Assembly (NCBI GenBank): GCA_037447655.1
Contig: JBBHKE010001586.1
Location: forward strand, 42,357 to 66,063
DNA length: 23,707 nucleotides
From: Zygnema cylindricum
Lineage: Eukaryota > Streptophyta > Zygnematophyceae > Zygnematales > Zygnemataceae
Direction: 5' to 3'
A model generated the notes under the pieces. The model saw only the letters and a list, made by a program, of their open reading frames with translations, did no database searches and was not told the DNA's origin. The translations under genes were made by a program, and so were the position numbers. Of the stretch, positions 1 through 7,635 are shown piece by piece. The first letter of the stretch is position 1; every line of letters begins with the position of its first letter.

Positions 1-293
1 TACTGGAACGAGTTTTATAACGCGCTACATCTTCATCCCATTTTCGTAGCATAAAGACACTTAGTCTGGTTGCCATTGGGCTTTACGACTGATTCGTTTG
101 TGTCGTAAGCTTGCCGATAAAGCAACAAGGTCGCGCTTTTTTAACAGGTTCGATTTGGGATTTTCAAACTTTTACACGTCCAAACAAAAGCGCGGATACA
201 AAATACTGCAGGGGTTACCGTTGGTCTGATTCACAGAAATACGATGCTTTTACCCTACTTCTACATCGCGCAATATTTTGAGCAAGGTCATTA

Positions 294-349
294 GTACGGC
301 TTTCCGAGAACTTCCGAAATCTACAAAGTCGGTGCTCGAAAAGCCGTAC
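294..349. repeat. Stem-loop, 14 of 15 bp arms
   Basis: GTACGGCTTTCCGAG at 294-308 faces CTCGAAAAGCCGTAC at 335-349, an inverted repeat with one mismatch and a 26-base loop. Nothing adjacent tells what it does. It could be a decayed transposon end or a chance-preserved palindrome in a region rich in GTACGG words. Confidence 0.5.
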
Positions 350-397
350 ATTATTCGAACGTCCGTCTGTTGCGAAAGTGTTTTTTTTTCTTGTGGG

Positions 398-775
398 AAT
401 AGGCTATGAGGCGTGACATGATGTCCTACAGCCAAGATTTTGTGGTCGAACAGGGTGGCTTTGATGTCAGAAGGTACACGCCATTTGTCACGTACGTCGT
501 GGATCGACTCTAGATTTTACAAGTGGACCAATACGTACGTCCATTAAGCGCAAAGTGTCCTCCTGAGGACAGTGGGAGGAGACTCGCCAGGTACTGGATA
601 GAAGGGGCGTTTGCGACGAAATTTCAAAATCGGACGGTGGAAGTTTGGAGAATCTTAACGAATTTTTGGTAAACATCTTTTGTAAAAAAAAAAAAAACAG
701 TACGGCTTAGTACGGAAAGGTAATTTCTCTAGTAAACAACCCCACTTTTCGCGTGATGGAAGGTTACCCTAATTA
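398..775 (+). repeat. Diverged direct repeat, copy 1
   Basis: This block aligns by eye, with small gaps, to about 1385-1785 in the same orientation. Shared landmarks in order are GATGTCYTACARCCAAGATTTTG, the run around GTCGTGGATCGACTCT, GAGGACAGT, GGGGCGTTTGCG, an A-tract after CATCTTTTGT, TACGGCTTAGTACGGAAA, and GGAAGGTTACCCT at the end. The pair is about 1 kb apart, so it could be a local duplication or the two ends of an unknown element; I see no TG..CA ends that would make it an LTR pair. A short plus-strand reading frame starts at ATG 420 in this copy and has a counterpart in the other copy. Confidence 0.65.
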
Positions 776-1081
776 AAACTCAGGCCTCTATTCCATAGTT
801 CAACAGTAGGTGAAAGTAGGCCTATACAATATGCCTATTGTACTCAAAACATACAATATGACCTTAAGACCCATATTGTATTGGTCGCAAAATGAAAAAA
901 AAAGGAATAGGGTTGAGTTGCACATTGTTCAATAGAGAATTAAACGTCATCGGACGATCGTTGATCAAAGTAGCGATCTAAGAAGATCACATGAAAATCC
1001 CATAACACAACTTGCGCTTACCAAAGGCCTACCATAAAACGCCTGCTTAACTATGCTATATTCCATTAGGGTAACCTTCCA
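757..1081. repeat. Short inverted repeat bounding 290 bp
   Basis: TGGAAGGTTACCCTAAT at 757-773 is repeated as its exact reverse complement at 1065-1081 (17 bp). A third, direct, nearly identical copy lies at 1770-1785 at the end of the larger direct repeat. The enclosed 290 bp are AT-rich, contain a run of ACAATATG/CATATTGT words at 826-880, and show no reading frame. It may be a small non-autonomous DNA element, but no target duplication could be fixed. Confidence 0.35.
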
Positions 1082-1384
1082 TTTGGTGTTCCCACTAATC
1101 GTACGGTCACTTTTACTAGCAGTAATATTTGTAACACCTTTCCATCAGGTCGCGCTAGTGAAGCAAAAATTACTTACGTGCTAGATTGCGATTGGTACCA
1201 CGTAGGATCTTAGATCTTAGTATTTAGTAGCGTCACGCTAATGTACAATCTGAACGTTCTTGTATTAACCGTCGTACCGACGGCCACCAAAACCGTTGCA
1301 AAATGAAAGTTGGTACAAATGTCCATGAATGTACCATTTGTACGTATTATCGTTGTAATGTACTTAGTTGCGCACATTTATGAA

Positions 1385-1785
1385 GGAGGCCTGACAAGAT
1401 GTCTTACAACCAAGATTTTGTCGTCGAACAGGGTGAATTTGATGTTAAAGGGTACACTCCATTTGCAACATGTAAGTTTATAACTTCACGTCCGTCGTGG
1501 ATCGACTCTGACTTTTACAAGTACACCAATACACGCATCCATTAAGCACAAATGGTCCTTCGAGGACAGTCGGTGGAGACTCGCCAAGTACAGGATAGAG
1601 GGGGCGTTTGCGTCAAAAAATTAAATTTGGGGGGTCAAAGTTTTCGCCAAAAAGTTTGGAGAAACTTAACTAATTTCTCGTAAACATCTTTTGTAAAAAA
1701 AAAAAAAAACACTACGGCTTAGTACGGAAAAGGTACTTTCTCTTGTAAACAACCCCACTTTTCGCTTAATGGAAGGTTACCCTTA
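1385..1785 (+). repeat. Diverged direct repeat, copy 2
   Basis: This is the partner of the block at 398-775. It carries about 22 extra bases around 1471-1492, starting GTAAGT, that copy 1 lacks, and an extra short insertion near 1620-1645. The order of landmarks is otherwise the same. In the first 24 codons after the shared ATG (1399 in this copy), about 7 of 12 differences between copies fall at third codon positions on the plus strand, which weakly suggests an ancestral reading frame beginning M-S-Y-N-Q-D-F-V-V-E-Q-G. Both copies soon run into stops. I do not recognise the peptide. Confidence 0.65.
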
Positions 1786-2532
1786 GGCGGTCCCAATAAA
1801 CATGCGGAGACGACTATTGTTGTTTTAAAAAACCTTTATCTTCAATAGATAGAGTTGTGAGGGGAGATTTGTAACTTAGAATGTTTTTGGATTAAGTTTG
1901 GTGTAATAATAACCTTAAATAGTGTGACAGTGTAGAAGTTACTCTAAGAGTATTTGTACGGTCACTAAACACGCGTCAACATTCGTGACTATGCAAGAAG
2001 TGAGGAATGGACCTAGTCACATGGCATCCATCGAACAAGTGAATTCGGGAAATCGAGCGGACGGAAACTGAACCGGACATTTGTGAATACAAATGTAAAA
2101 GTTAAATACCAGAGGTTGATTACGATCAGACTAACGGTTGGAAATTGAGTGGGGACCACGGATGCGAGGTGCTTCGTAAGCACCCCTGATATTCGTACAA
2201 AATATACCATAGCGGGCTGGACGCATCTACAGTTGTTGACTAAGCAAGCAACATTTGGTGTACGACATCAATTTGTGAATACTTGATAGAACAGGATTTT
2301 GTAGCTTAGTGGATTAGCAAATAGTGTTTCACTATTTAGTTTTAGGCTAGTTGCAATTTGGTTTTTGGAAGTACATTAGCGTACTTTGTCAACTACTGTA
2401 CAGTACCACTATTACGGATACTGACTCCTGATTTGTTGATGAGCAATAGACATTTTTTCAGTGTATAAAGTTTAGGACTTAGAAATGTTTTGGTATCCAA
2501 TTTTGGGAATATGGGAAATTGAAAGGCAATTT

Positions 2533-2592
2533 TGTTGTTCTACAACCACCGGTGCAGGTGGAGGAGAGGCAGTAGTAGTAGAAGTAGACATG
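2533..2592 (-). CDS. Gag N-terminus encoded inside the copia LTR
   Basis: On the minus strand the final 60 bases of the LTR read ATG then MSTSTTTASPPPAPVVVEQQ without a stop up to the LTR end. The plus-strand gag of element B (6824 on) begins MSTSTSTAPAPRAPVFIEQH, the same peptide, and continues into internal gag. So in this family translation of gag starts within the 5' LTR and reads through the LTR border. Here, in a 3' LTR, the coding piece is a by-product and leads into flanking DNA. The start inside the LTR is known from yeast Ty1; the equivalence here is inferred from the sequence match. The solo copy at 5834 has the same peptide start but lost one base near 5855. Confidence 0.75.
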
Positions 2593-2891
2593 ATACACTC
2601 TCAGAAGCTATCAAGAATCCAACCAAACAGCTGTTCTTAAGTGCTCACCAATTCTTATACAAGCATCCAAACCTCACAAAACTCTATCAAAATTTAGAGT
2701 AGCATAAACACTGACAACTCCCAAAGTTTCAGCACAATTGACCTGACAACACTCAAGATATAATACTCAGAAGTTTCCCAAAAACTGTCTACAGTTTTTA
2801 CTATTTGGAAGTCTGGATGCATAATTTGTTCTGAGTCTTAAGTCTTATACTTGTGTTGAACTAGCAACACCAGTGTACTTGAGAGGTACAT

Positions 2892-2981
2892 CAAACCACC
2901 AAGCTACCACTGAGGTATCACTAAGCTACCACTGAGCTACCCACTAAGTTACCACTGAGTTCCCCACTAAGTCGACTAAAA
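2892..2981. repeat. 11-bp minisatellite in copia LTR U3
   Basis: About six to seven degenerate tandem units of AGCTAYCACTR (plus-strand reading) follow one another here. The same array is longer at 6197-6316 (nine or so units, with a regular alternation of ACCACTG and ATCACTA units) and similar at 7696-7792. It lies between the TATA-like box and the U3 start, the place where retrotransposon enhancers usually sit. A role as promoter enhancer is inference. Confidence 0.75.
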
Positions 2982-3049
2982 TCGTATCTATCGTAGTTGC
3001 TCTATCGTGTACAGAATCACATTAAGAATATCACACGCTGCGTTGTCCG

Positions 3050-3240
3050 TACGGACCATATCAGATATAATCGTGGTTGCGTTGTCATGTCTGTGTTGCA
3101 GCTTCGCTGCTACACTTCTCTGCTGCTGCGCTGCTGCACAGCTCTACTATATAGCACTTGCGCTGCTCTGTCTACTCTGCTCTATAGCACCTGCGCTGCT
3201 CTGTCTGTATAGCAGCTGCGCTGCTTTGAGACTGAAAGCT
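3050..3240. repeat. CTG-rich imperfect tandem repeat in U3
   Basis: From about 3095 to 3235 the LTR consists of imperfect units built on TATAGCAGCTGCGCTGCTCTGTCTG. The corresponding stretch is rearranged and of different length at 6432-6600 and much shorter at 7915-7985, so unit number varies between LTR copies. The preceding sequence (3043-3056) holds a TGTCCGTACGGACc palindrome discussed separately. Confidence 0.7.
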
Positions 3241-3256
3241 TTCCAAAAAGACAACA

Positions 3257-3275
3257 CTTCCCTAAAGCTTTAGAC
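3257..3275 (-). promoter_or_regulatory. Polypurine tract of copia element A
   Basis: Directly upstream (minus sense) of the LTR start, the minus strand reads GTCTAAAGCTTTAGGGAAG followed by TGTTGTC. A short purine run immediately before the 3' LTR is the plus-strand priming site in LTR retrotransposons. Element 1 has the equivalent TTTAAGGGAG next to its LTR at 8014-8032, which supports both the tract and the LTR border. Confidence 0.6.
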
Positions 3276-3416
3276 TCAGTATATCGGCGCAGCTGCGGTG
3301 ATAAACTAGCGCAACATCGCAGCATAGCAATATAACAATTAGCAAGTCACCTAGGCCCACTACATCTCAATGGTGGATTTATCACAGAGTGGCAGTATAA
3401 CATTGCAGCAATTCAA

Positions 3417-4236
3417 CTATTCACTTAATCCCACTGCGTCCCTACAATACTTCAGCTTAGGAGCAGGAAGGGCTTTAGTGAGCATATCAGCAATCATTTT
3501 TGCATCTGGCAAATAACATGATTTAATCACTCTAGAGAACACCATTTCTCTTACAAAGTGTAATCGTACATCCATGTGCTTGCTTTTAAAGTGATGACTC
3601 GGGTTAGAAGCAATGGCAATGGCAGCCTGGTTATTACACCAGATCACCTGTGGACCAACTTGCATGTATCCTAGTTCTTGTAACATGGATTTTACCCATA
3701 AGAGTTCTTTGAGGGCCGAGCTTGCTGCCATATATTCTGACTCCATTGTGGATTGTGTTGTAACCTTTTGAAGTTTGGTGCTCCAACAACAAGTAACGTT
3801 CCCAATTCGTACAACGAATCCCTTGGTGGATTTCCGGCTTGGCATGTCGCCATAGCTTGCATCACTCCATGTTTGCAGCTTGACTTCTCCTCCGCCTAGA
3901 GTGAGTTTTAGATCTTTAGTTCCTGCCAAATATCTTAAGACTCTCTTTGCTGCATCAAGATCAGATTTTCTCGGATTTTCTAGACTCCTGCTCAGTACCC
4001 CCACTGCTGCAGCAATGTCAAGACAGGTACAGTTCATGAAATATATTAAGCTTCCCACTATCTGTCTATAAGGTTTTATTGTCATAGGATCATTCTCCCC
4101 TGCCTCTAAATACTCGCTAATAATGACACCTGGTTCTGTCTCTACTCCCTCTAACTTCTGCCGAAACTCCATTGGAGTTAAACATCCTTTTGCCCCCCGC
4201 ATTTCGTACTCATCTAACATGTTTCCAATAGCCTCT
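3417..4236 (-). pseudogene. Copia element A: RT C-terminus and RNase H
   Basis: This minus-strand open frame of 267 codons matches the end of Ty1/copia pol. The first part (residues about 45-100) is the region after RT with GSLIYFMNCTCLDIA and RKSDLDAAKRVLRYL; RNase H follows. Catalytic-type residues are D120 in TWSDASYGD and E162 in MESEYMA. The third acidic residue is replaced: WCNNQAA has N196 where the related copy at 8289 has WCDNQAV. The frame ends VGLSE, followed by about 160 bases to the LTR. Homology to copia stops near 4236, before the RT catalytic core, so the element is truncated on its 5' side. Without RT, integrase and gag it is dead; the frame is nevertheless uninterrupted, suggesting a fairly recent truncation. 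Assignment to copia is firm. Confidence 0.93.
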
Positions 4237-4579
4237 TTTAGAGTAGCTAACGCTAATTAAAAAGTACTCATATTACCGTAAAAAAAAAATAAGTTTGATT
4301 AACTTGTAGTAGTATTTTTTATTAAATGTCTTTATATTTTTTCTTTTTTTTGTAAGGTCAAAGTCGGTCAACGCATTTTATAATTTTTTGTTTGTTTCAT
4401 GCGCATATTCGTTATTTTTTGGGCGTTTCATGCGTGCATTTTATACGCATAAGACATCTATGTTGTAGATTGTCGTTTTACACGTGTGATTATTGTCTGT
4501 CTTACTCGTGATTTTTGAATTTCCGCTTGTTTAATAAAATGTTATTACGCGTCTATTGTAATTTTCAAAGTTCAAAGAA
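4237..4579. other. AT-rich spacer, no gene seen
   Basis: The sequence between the truncated copia A and the decayed frame at 4580 is AT-rich, with T-runs at 4310-4350 and 4385-4430 and several repeats of GTTTCATGCG. I see no coding pattern or transposon end in it. Confidence 0.4.
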
Positions 4580-4965
4580 TGTACGGATATGACGTTTGTT
4601 TAAACGCATTGTTTAGCCAGACAGATGAAAATATAAAACGACATGTCTACTTGCCGGTTGCCAAAGTTTTGAGAGAAAATACGTCAGCAAAGAGACCCAT
4701 TTTGGTACGTATCTAAATTGACAAAGTGTACCCGAAAAGGACAGCACTGCATGAGAGAATTAAAAGGTACAATCTTGGAATTTCTATTGAAGAGGAAGAA
4801 ATTATGTTTGTCACAGTGCAGATTTCACAACAGATGTCATGACGATTAGCTCATTGCCAAGTGGATTTTAAGTCAGCAAAAAAATCAATGCATGGAAGAA
4901 AAGACATCTGTAAAGATTACCTGTCGGATGGTCGGAGCTATTATTTTTTTGTTTTTTATTGTTGT
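4580..4965 (+). pseudogene. Unrecognised decayed reading frame
   Basis: From ATG 4580 one plus-strand frame runs about 128 codons with only two stops (near 4713 and 4840) despite high AT content. The conceptual product starts MYGYDVCLNALFSQTDEN, is rich in charged residues (RTALHERIKRYNLG, SIEEEEIMF, KSAKKSMHGRKDICKDYL) and looks like a soluble protein. In the same frame a shorter open part lies at 4861-5076. The stretch breaks down in a T-rich run after 4945 that ends TTTTTCAG at 4970, resembling an intron 3' end. I do not recognise a family. It could be a host exon, a transposase fragment or captured DNA. It may also be a chance low-stop frame, hence the modest confidence. Confidence 0.3.
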
Positions 4966-5255
4966 TTTTCAGTGTTGGTCATGCCACCCCTTTTGTACCC
5001 CCAGACTCAGATGGTTTACCATCGTGCTCTTATAATTTATCCTGTACACATTTTTGGTGAAACTGGGGAACGCTAGGTTAAGTGTACGGAAAAAACCCTA
5101 AAACGAATTTGAACAATTTCATTTGACTTTGTCTATGTTGTTATGCAGACGCAGTCGAATAATCGTTTGTACAGCCTTTAGTACGATAGACCCTCTTTGT
5201 TTTTTGTGGCTCTCCTTGATGTCGTGACTCCAGAGCACGTTTGTATGAGACTTTA

Positions 5256-5792
5256 CCCCGCCAATCGCTATTAGCGTGTAAGTTTTTTTAGCGAATAAAA
5301 ATAATTACAATGGTGTACGCTATTTAAGAATTTGAAAATTTTGGAAAAAATCTTACATTCTAATTGTTTGATTATGGTAATTAAGATCTTTGAAAAAAAA
5401 ATGTCGGTCGCAAACATGCTTACACTAATATAGGTCTCCGTACAAAATCTGGCAAATCATACACAAATCATACATTCACACGGTCGAAACGTGGTTGTCG
5501 GACGAATATGTGCGAGCGGGATTTTTTACGACCTGGTTTTTTTTCCTTTTTAGAACGCACATTCTCATGTGTCCGCGGATACTAAAACTAATTTATTGTA
5601 CTTTTTAACTCAAAAAGGTAAATTATGTACCTTCTAACACTGACCGTACACTACTCTATTTAAGAGACAGCGTACTGAAAATAACCCTAAATAGAATAAA
5701 GAAAAAAATAGAATAAACTACGCTATTTGAGAATAAAAAAAAAAAAAACGTGACGAAATTAGTGTACACAGCGCTAATAGCAATTGGCGGTG
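5256..5792. mobile_element. MITE-like element with 21-bp inverted ends
   Basis: The left end CCCCGCCAATCGCTATTAGCG (5256-5276) and the right end CGCTAATAGCAATTGGCGGTG (5772-5792) are inverted repeats with 19 of 21 matches. Both are flanked outside by TA (5254-5255 and 5793-5794). The inside is about 495 bp, very AT-rich, without a reading frame, and contains repeated TACGCTATTT(A/G)AGAAT words near 5317 and 5718. Size, AT content, inverted ends and TA flanks fit a non-autonomous Tc1/mariner-type MITE. The TA flank is only two bases, so it could be chance, and the family is not one I know. Confidence 0.5.
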
Positions 5793-5833
5793 TATAATAC
5801 TATTTCATCCACAAGCATTACGGCATTAGGTTT

Positions 5834-6629
5834 TGTTGTTCTACGACCACATTGCAGGTGGAGGAGGAGCAGTAGTGGTAGAAGTAGACATGATACAATC
5901 TCAGAAGCTATCAAAAATTCTATCAAACGGCTGTTTTCAAGTGCTCACCAAATCTTATACAAGCATCCAAACCTCACAAAACTCAATCAGAGTATAAGGT
6001 AGCATAAACACTGACAACTCCCAAAGTTTCACCACAATTAACTCGACAACACTCAAGATATAATACTTAGAAGTTTCCCAAAAAGTGTGTGCAGTTTACT
6101 ACTTGGAAGTCACGATACATTGTCTGTTCTGAGTCCTAAGTTTTATACTTGTGTTGAACTGGCAACACCGGTGTACTTGAGAGGTACGTCAAACCACCAA
6201 GCTACCACTAATCTGTCAATCTACCACTGAGCTATCACTAAGCTACCACTGAGCTATCACTAAGCTACCACTGAGCTATCACTAAGCTACCACTAAGTTC
6301 CCGACTAAGTTGACTAGAATCGTATCTATCGCAATTGCTCTATCCTGTACAGAATCACATTAAGAATATCAGACGCTGCATTGTCCGTACGGACAATATC
6401 AAATATAATCGTGGTTGCGTTTTCCTGTCTGTGTTGCAGCTTCGTTGCTCCACTGCTCTGCTGCAGCGCTGCTCTGCTGTATAGCAGAGCGCTGCTGTAT
6501 AGCAGCTGCGCTGCTCTGTCTGCTCTTCTTTATTGTAGCTGCGCTGCTTTGTGTGTATAGCAGATGTGCTGCTGTTTCAGTGTAGAAGCTGTGCTGCTCT
6601 GAGATTGAAAGCTTTCCAAAAAAACAACA
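5834..6629 (-). repeat. Second copia LTR copy, possibly solo
   Basis: This is a full-length relative of the LTR at 2533-3256, same orientation, again from TGTTGT (6629, minus) to GAACAACA (5834, minus). Neither side continues into copia internal sequence of matching orientation: 6630 onward belongs to plus-strand element B, and 5833 leftward is AT-rich DNA next to the MITE. The bases just outside are GGTTT (5829-5833) and AGTTT (6630-6634), a possible 5-bp target duplication with one change, so a solo LTR is the simplest reading. The TATA-like box here reads TATAAAAC on the minus strand (6140-6147). It differs from the first copy mainly in the number of minisatellite units. Confidence 0.7.
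6378..6395. promoter_or_regulatory. Perfect palindrome conserved in copia LTRs
   Basis: ATTGTCCGTACGGACAAT is a perfect 18-bp palindrome. The copy at 7856-7873 is identical except for one outer base, and the copy at 3042-3059 keeps 14-16 bp. It sits in U3 among otherwise variable minisatellite DNA, so it looks like a two-fold symmetric protein binding site. The CGTAC core on both strands resembles the GTAC core bound by plant SBP-box (SQUAMOSA promoter-binding) factors; that link is inference only. Confidence 0.5.
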
Positions 6630-6882
6630 AGTTTTTGGGAAACTTGCACCTCTCATATCGTATGGTTTATTGGGTCATTTAAATTGTAATTTTGGGAATT
6701 GACAGTGTGTGTACTAAGCTGTGTGTGTGCCAATTCTTGGGGCAATAGGATTTGTGAGTCAAGTTTTATAGTGTGTCAAAAGTTGTTAATTGTAAGGAAT
6801 TCTTGTAAAGCTTTTGTTTAAGTATGTCTACTTCTACTTCTACTGCTCCAGCACCACGTGCACCAGTGTTCATAGAACAACA
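6630..6882 (+). repeat. Copia element B 5' LTR remnant
   Basis: The sequence upstream of the plus-strand gag matches the LTR copies, in the opposite orientation to them, at two anchor points. These are AGTTTTTGGGAAACTT at 6630 (minus-strand counterpart near 2770-2786) and the terminal ATGTCTACTTCTAC...GAACAACA ending at 6882. The spacing between anchors is about 190 bases in both. The middle has diverged so that only patches align. I read it as the 3' part (R-U5) of the 5' LTR of element B. The upstream U3 is missing, cut off at the solo LTR. Confidence 0.55.
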
Positions 6883-7635
6883 CGTTATGGGCCTCTCTCT
6901 AAGAATTCGTGTTTTTAATGGACAGAAATATGCTTACTGGGCAGACATGGTTGAGTCATACTTTGAAACTGCATGTTTACTACAAATTTTGGATGGATCA
7001 CTTGATGAAGGTGATCGAACTTAGACGAAGAAGAATTCGCAAGCTCGGAATGCTCTCAAACTATGTCTTTCGGAGAACGTGGTTATGTCACGAATCAAGA
7101 TGAAGAAGGCGATTGACATCCGGAAATCACTTAAGGCGTCGTATGAGAATGCGAATGTTCAAGAGGAACTTCTGTTGGCAGGAAAAATCTAGGACTATAT
7201 ATACTCGGTGGGAACAATGGTCGAGTATACAGATAACTTCAGAGCTCTAATTGATGCCCATGCTTGTGCTGGTGGCTCTTTCGTTGAGTTCCAGAAGGCT
7301 ACTTTGATTATTAGAGGTCTTCCTAGCAGTATGAAAGATGCGTCTGTTGAACTGAAAAAGCATGATAAAGCTCGCTGGAAACTTGATTTAGCTATTAATA
7401 TTATTTTAGAGGTGTCTACGTCAAAGATGCTTAATGGAGAAAAGCAAGTAGAGGCCTTCAACACAGATTTTGATAGGAAAGGTCCGTAAAACCAGCAGAG
7501 GAGAGGAATCAGTTTAACCCAAACCAGTGTCAGTTTAAACCATTTAATCAAGGGCATAATAGACAATCTTTTACTGCTTGTTTTTACTGTTCAGAGAATG
7601 GTCATGGATAAAGGTATTGTCCTAAACTCAAAAAG
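6824..7635 (+). pseudogene. Copia element B gag, broken
   Basis: Gag, the nucleocapsid precursor of a Ty1/copia element, on the plus strand. It opens at ATG 6824 (MSTSTSTAPAPRAP), inside the LTR, and passes the LTR end at 6882. It reads VMGLSLRIRVFNGQKYAYWADM, typical of the copia gag start. It then meets stops at 7022 and 7189 and frameshifts, but stays recognisable through VQEELLLAGKI, YTDNFRALIDAHACAGG and GLPSSMKDAS. A CCHC zinc knuckle with C-x2-C-x4-H-x4-C spacing (CFYCSENGHG) lies at about 7581-7620 and has a stop inside it. At 7635, just after CPKLKK, the sequence switches abruptly to the LTR copy at 7636, so protease and pol are absent. The minus-strand gag at 11530-12095 is the same protein from another copy. 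Confidence 0.88.
6883..6895 (+). promoter_or_regulatory. Primer-binding site, half initiator tRNA-Met type
   Basis: Immediately after the LTR end GAACAACA comes CGTTATGGGCCTC. The ten bases GTTATGGGCC are complementary to the anticodon stem-loop of eukaryotic initiator tRNA-Met. Drosophila copia uses the same kind of site, GGTTATGGGCCC right after its own ..ACAACA LTR end, and is primed by an internally cut tRNA half. Here the site also encodes gag residues (H-V-M-G-L). The match was made from memory of the tRNA and should be checked against the host tRNA. Confidence 0.7.

Larger units (their letters stand above)
1..2532. other. Unassigned region with repeats, no recognisable gene
   Basis: I find no gene that I can name in these 2.5 kb. 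Open stretches on both strands are short and stop codons occur about as often as in random sequence. The region is moderately AT-rich and contains many GTACGG/CCGTAC words, two A-tracts (about 677-697 and 1695-1711), a diverged direct repeat, and small inverted repeats that are listed separately. The part from about 1790 to 2532 shows nothing beyond scattered T- and A-rich runs. It may be old transposon debris, but I cannot assign a class. The right edge at 2532 is the flank of a copia LTR; the five bases before the LTR read AATTT, the expected position of a target duplication whose partner copy is not identifiable because the element is truncated. Confidence 0.5.
2533..3256 (-). repeat. Copia element A 3' LTR (724 bp)
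   Basis: Read on the minus strand the repeat starts TGTTGTC (3256) and ends GAACAACA (2533), giving the TG..CA and the imperfect terminal inverted repeat usual for copia LTRs. It is preceded on the minus strand by a purine-rich tract and the RNase H region of element A, so it is that element's 3' LTR. Two more copies in the same orientation lie at 5834-6629 and 7636-8013. A TATA-like TATAAGAC lies at 2842-2849 (minus). The last 60 bases of the LTR encode the start of gag (see that entry). U3 contains an 11-bp minisatellite, a CTG-rich stretch and a palindrome. A perfect 8-bp stem with 4-base loop sits at 2780-2799. Confidence that this is an LTR is high because copies 1 and 2 begin and stop matching at both ends. 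Confidence 0.85.

Noticed and set aside
250-676. Minus-strand frames at 250-435 and 488-676 as genes
   Set aside because: Comparing the two direct-repeat copies, differences read in the minus frame all change the amino acid, the opposite of what a conserved protein shows.
3095-3235. CTG-rich stretch as a coding repeat protein on the plus strand
   Set aside because: The open frames of 71 and 88 codons arise from low-complexity repeats and lie antisense in a retrotransposon LTR.
5834-6629. Copy 2 LTR read as the plus-sense 5' LTR of the adjacent plus-strand gag
   Set aside because: Spacing to gag looked right, but two other copies place the same LTR end next to minus-strand RNase H and its purine tract, so the LTR sense is minus. 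The true plus-sense LTR end of element B is at 6882.
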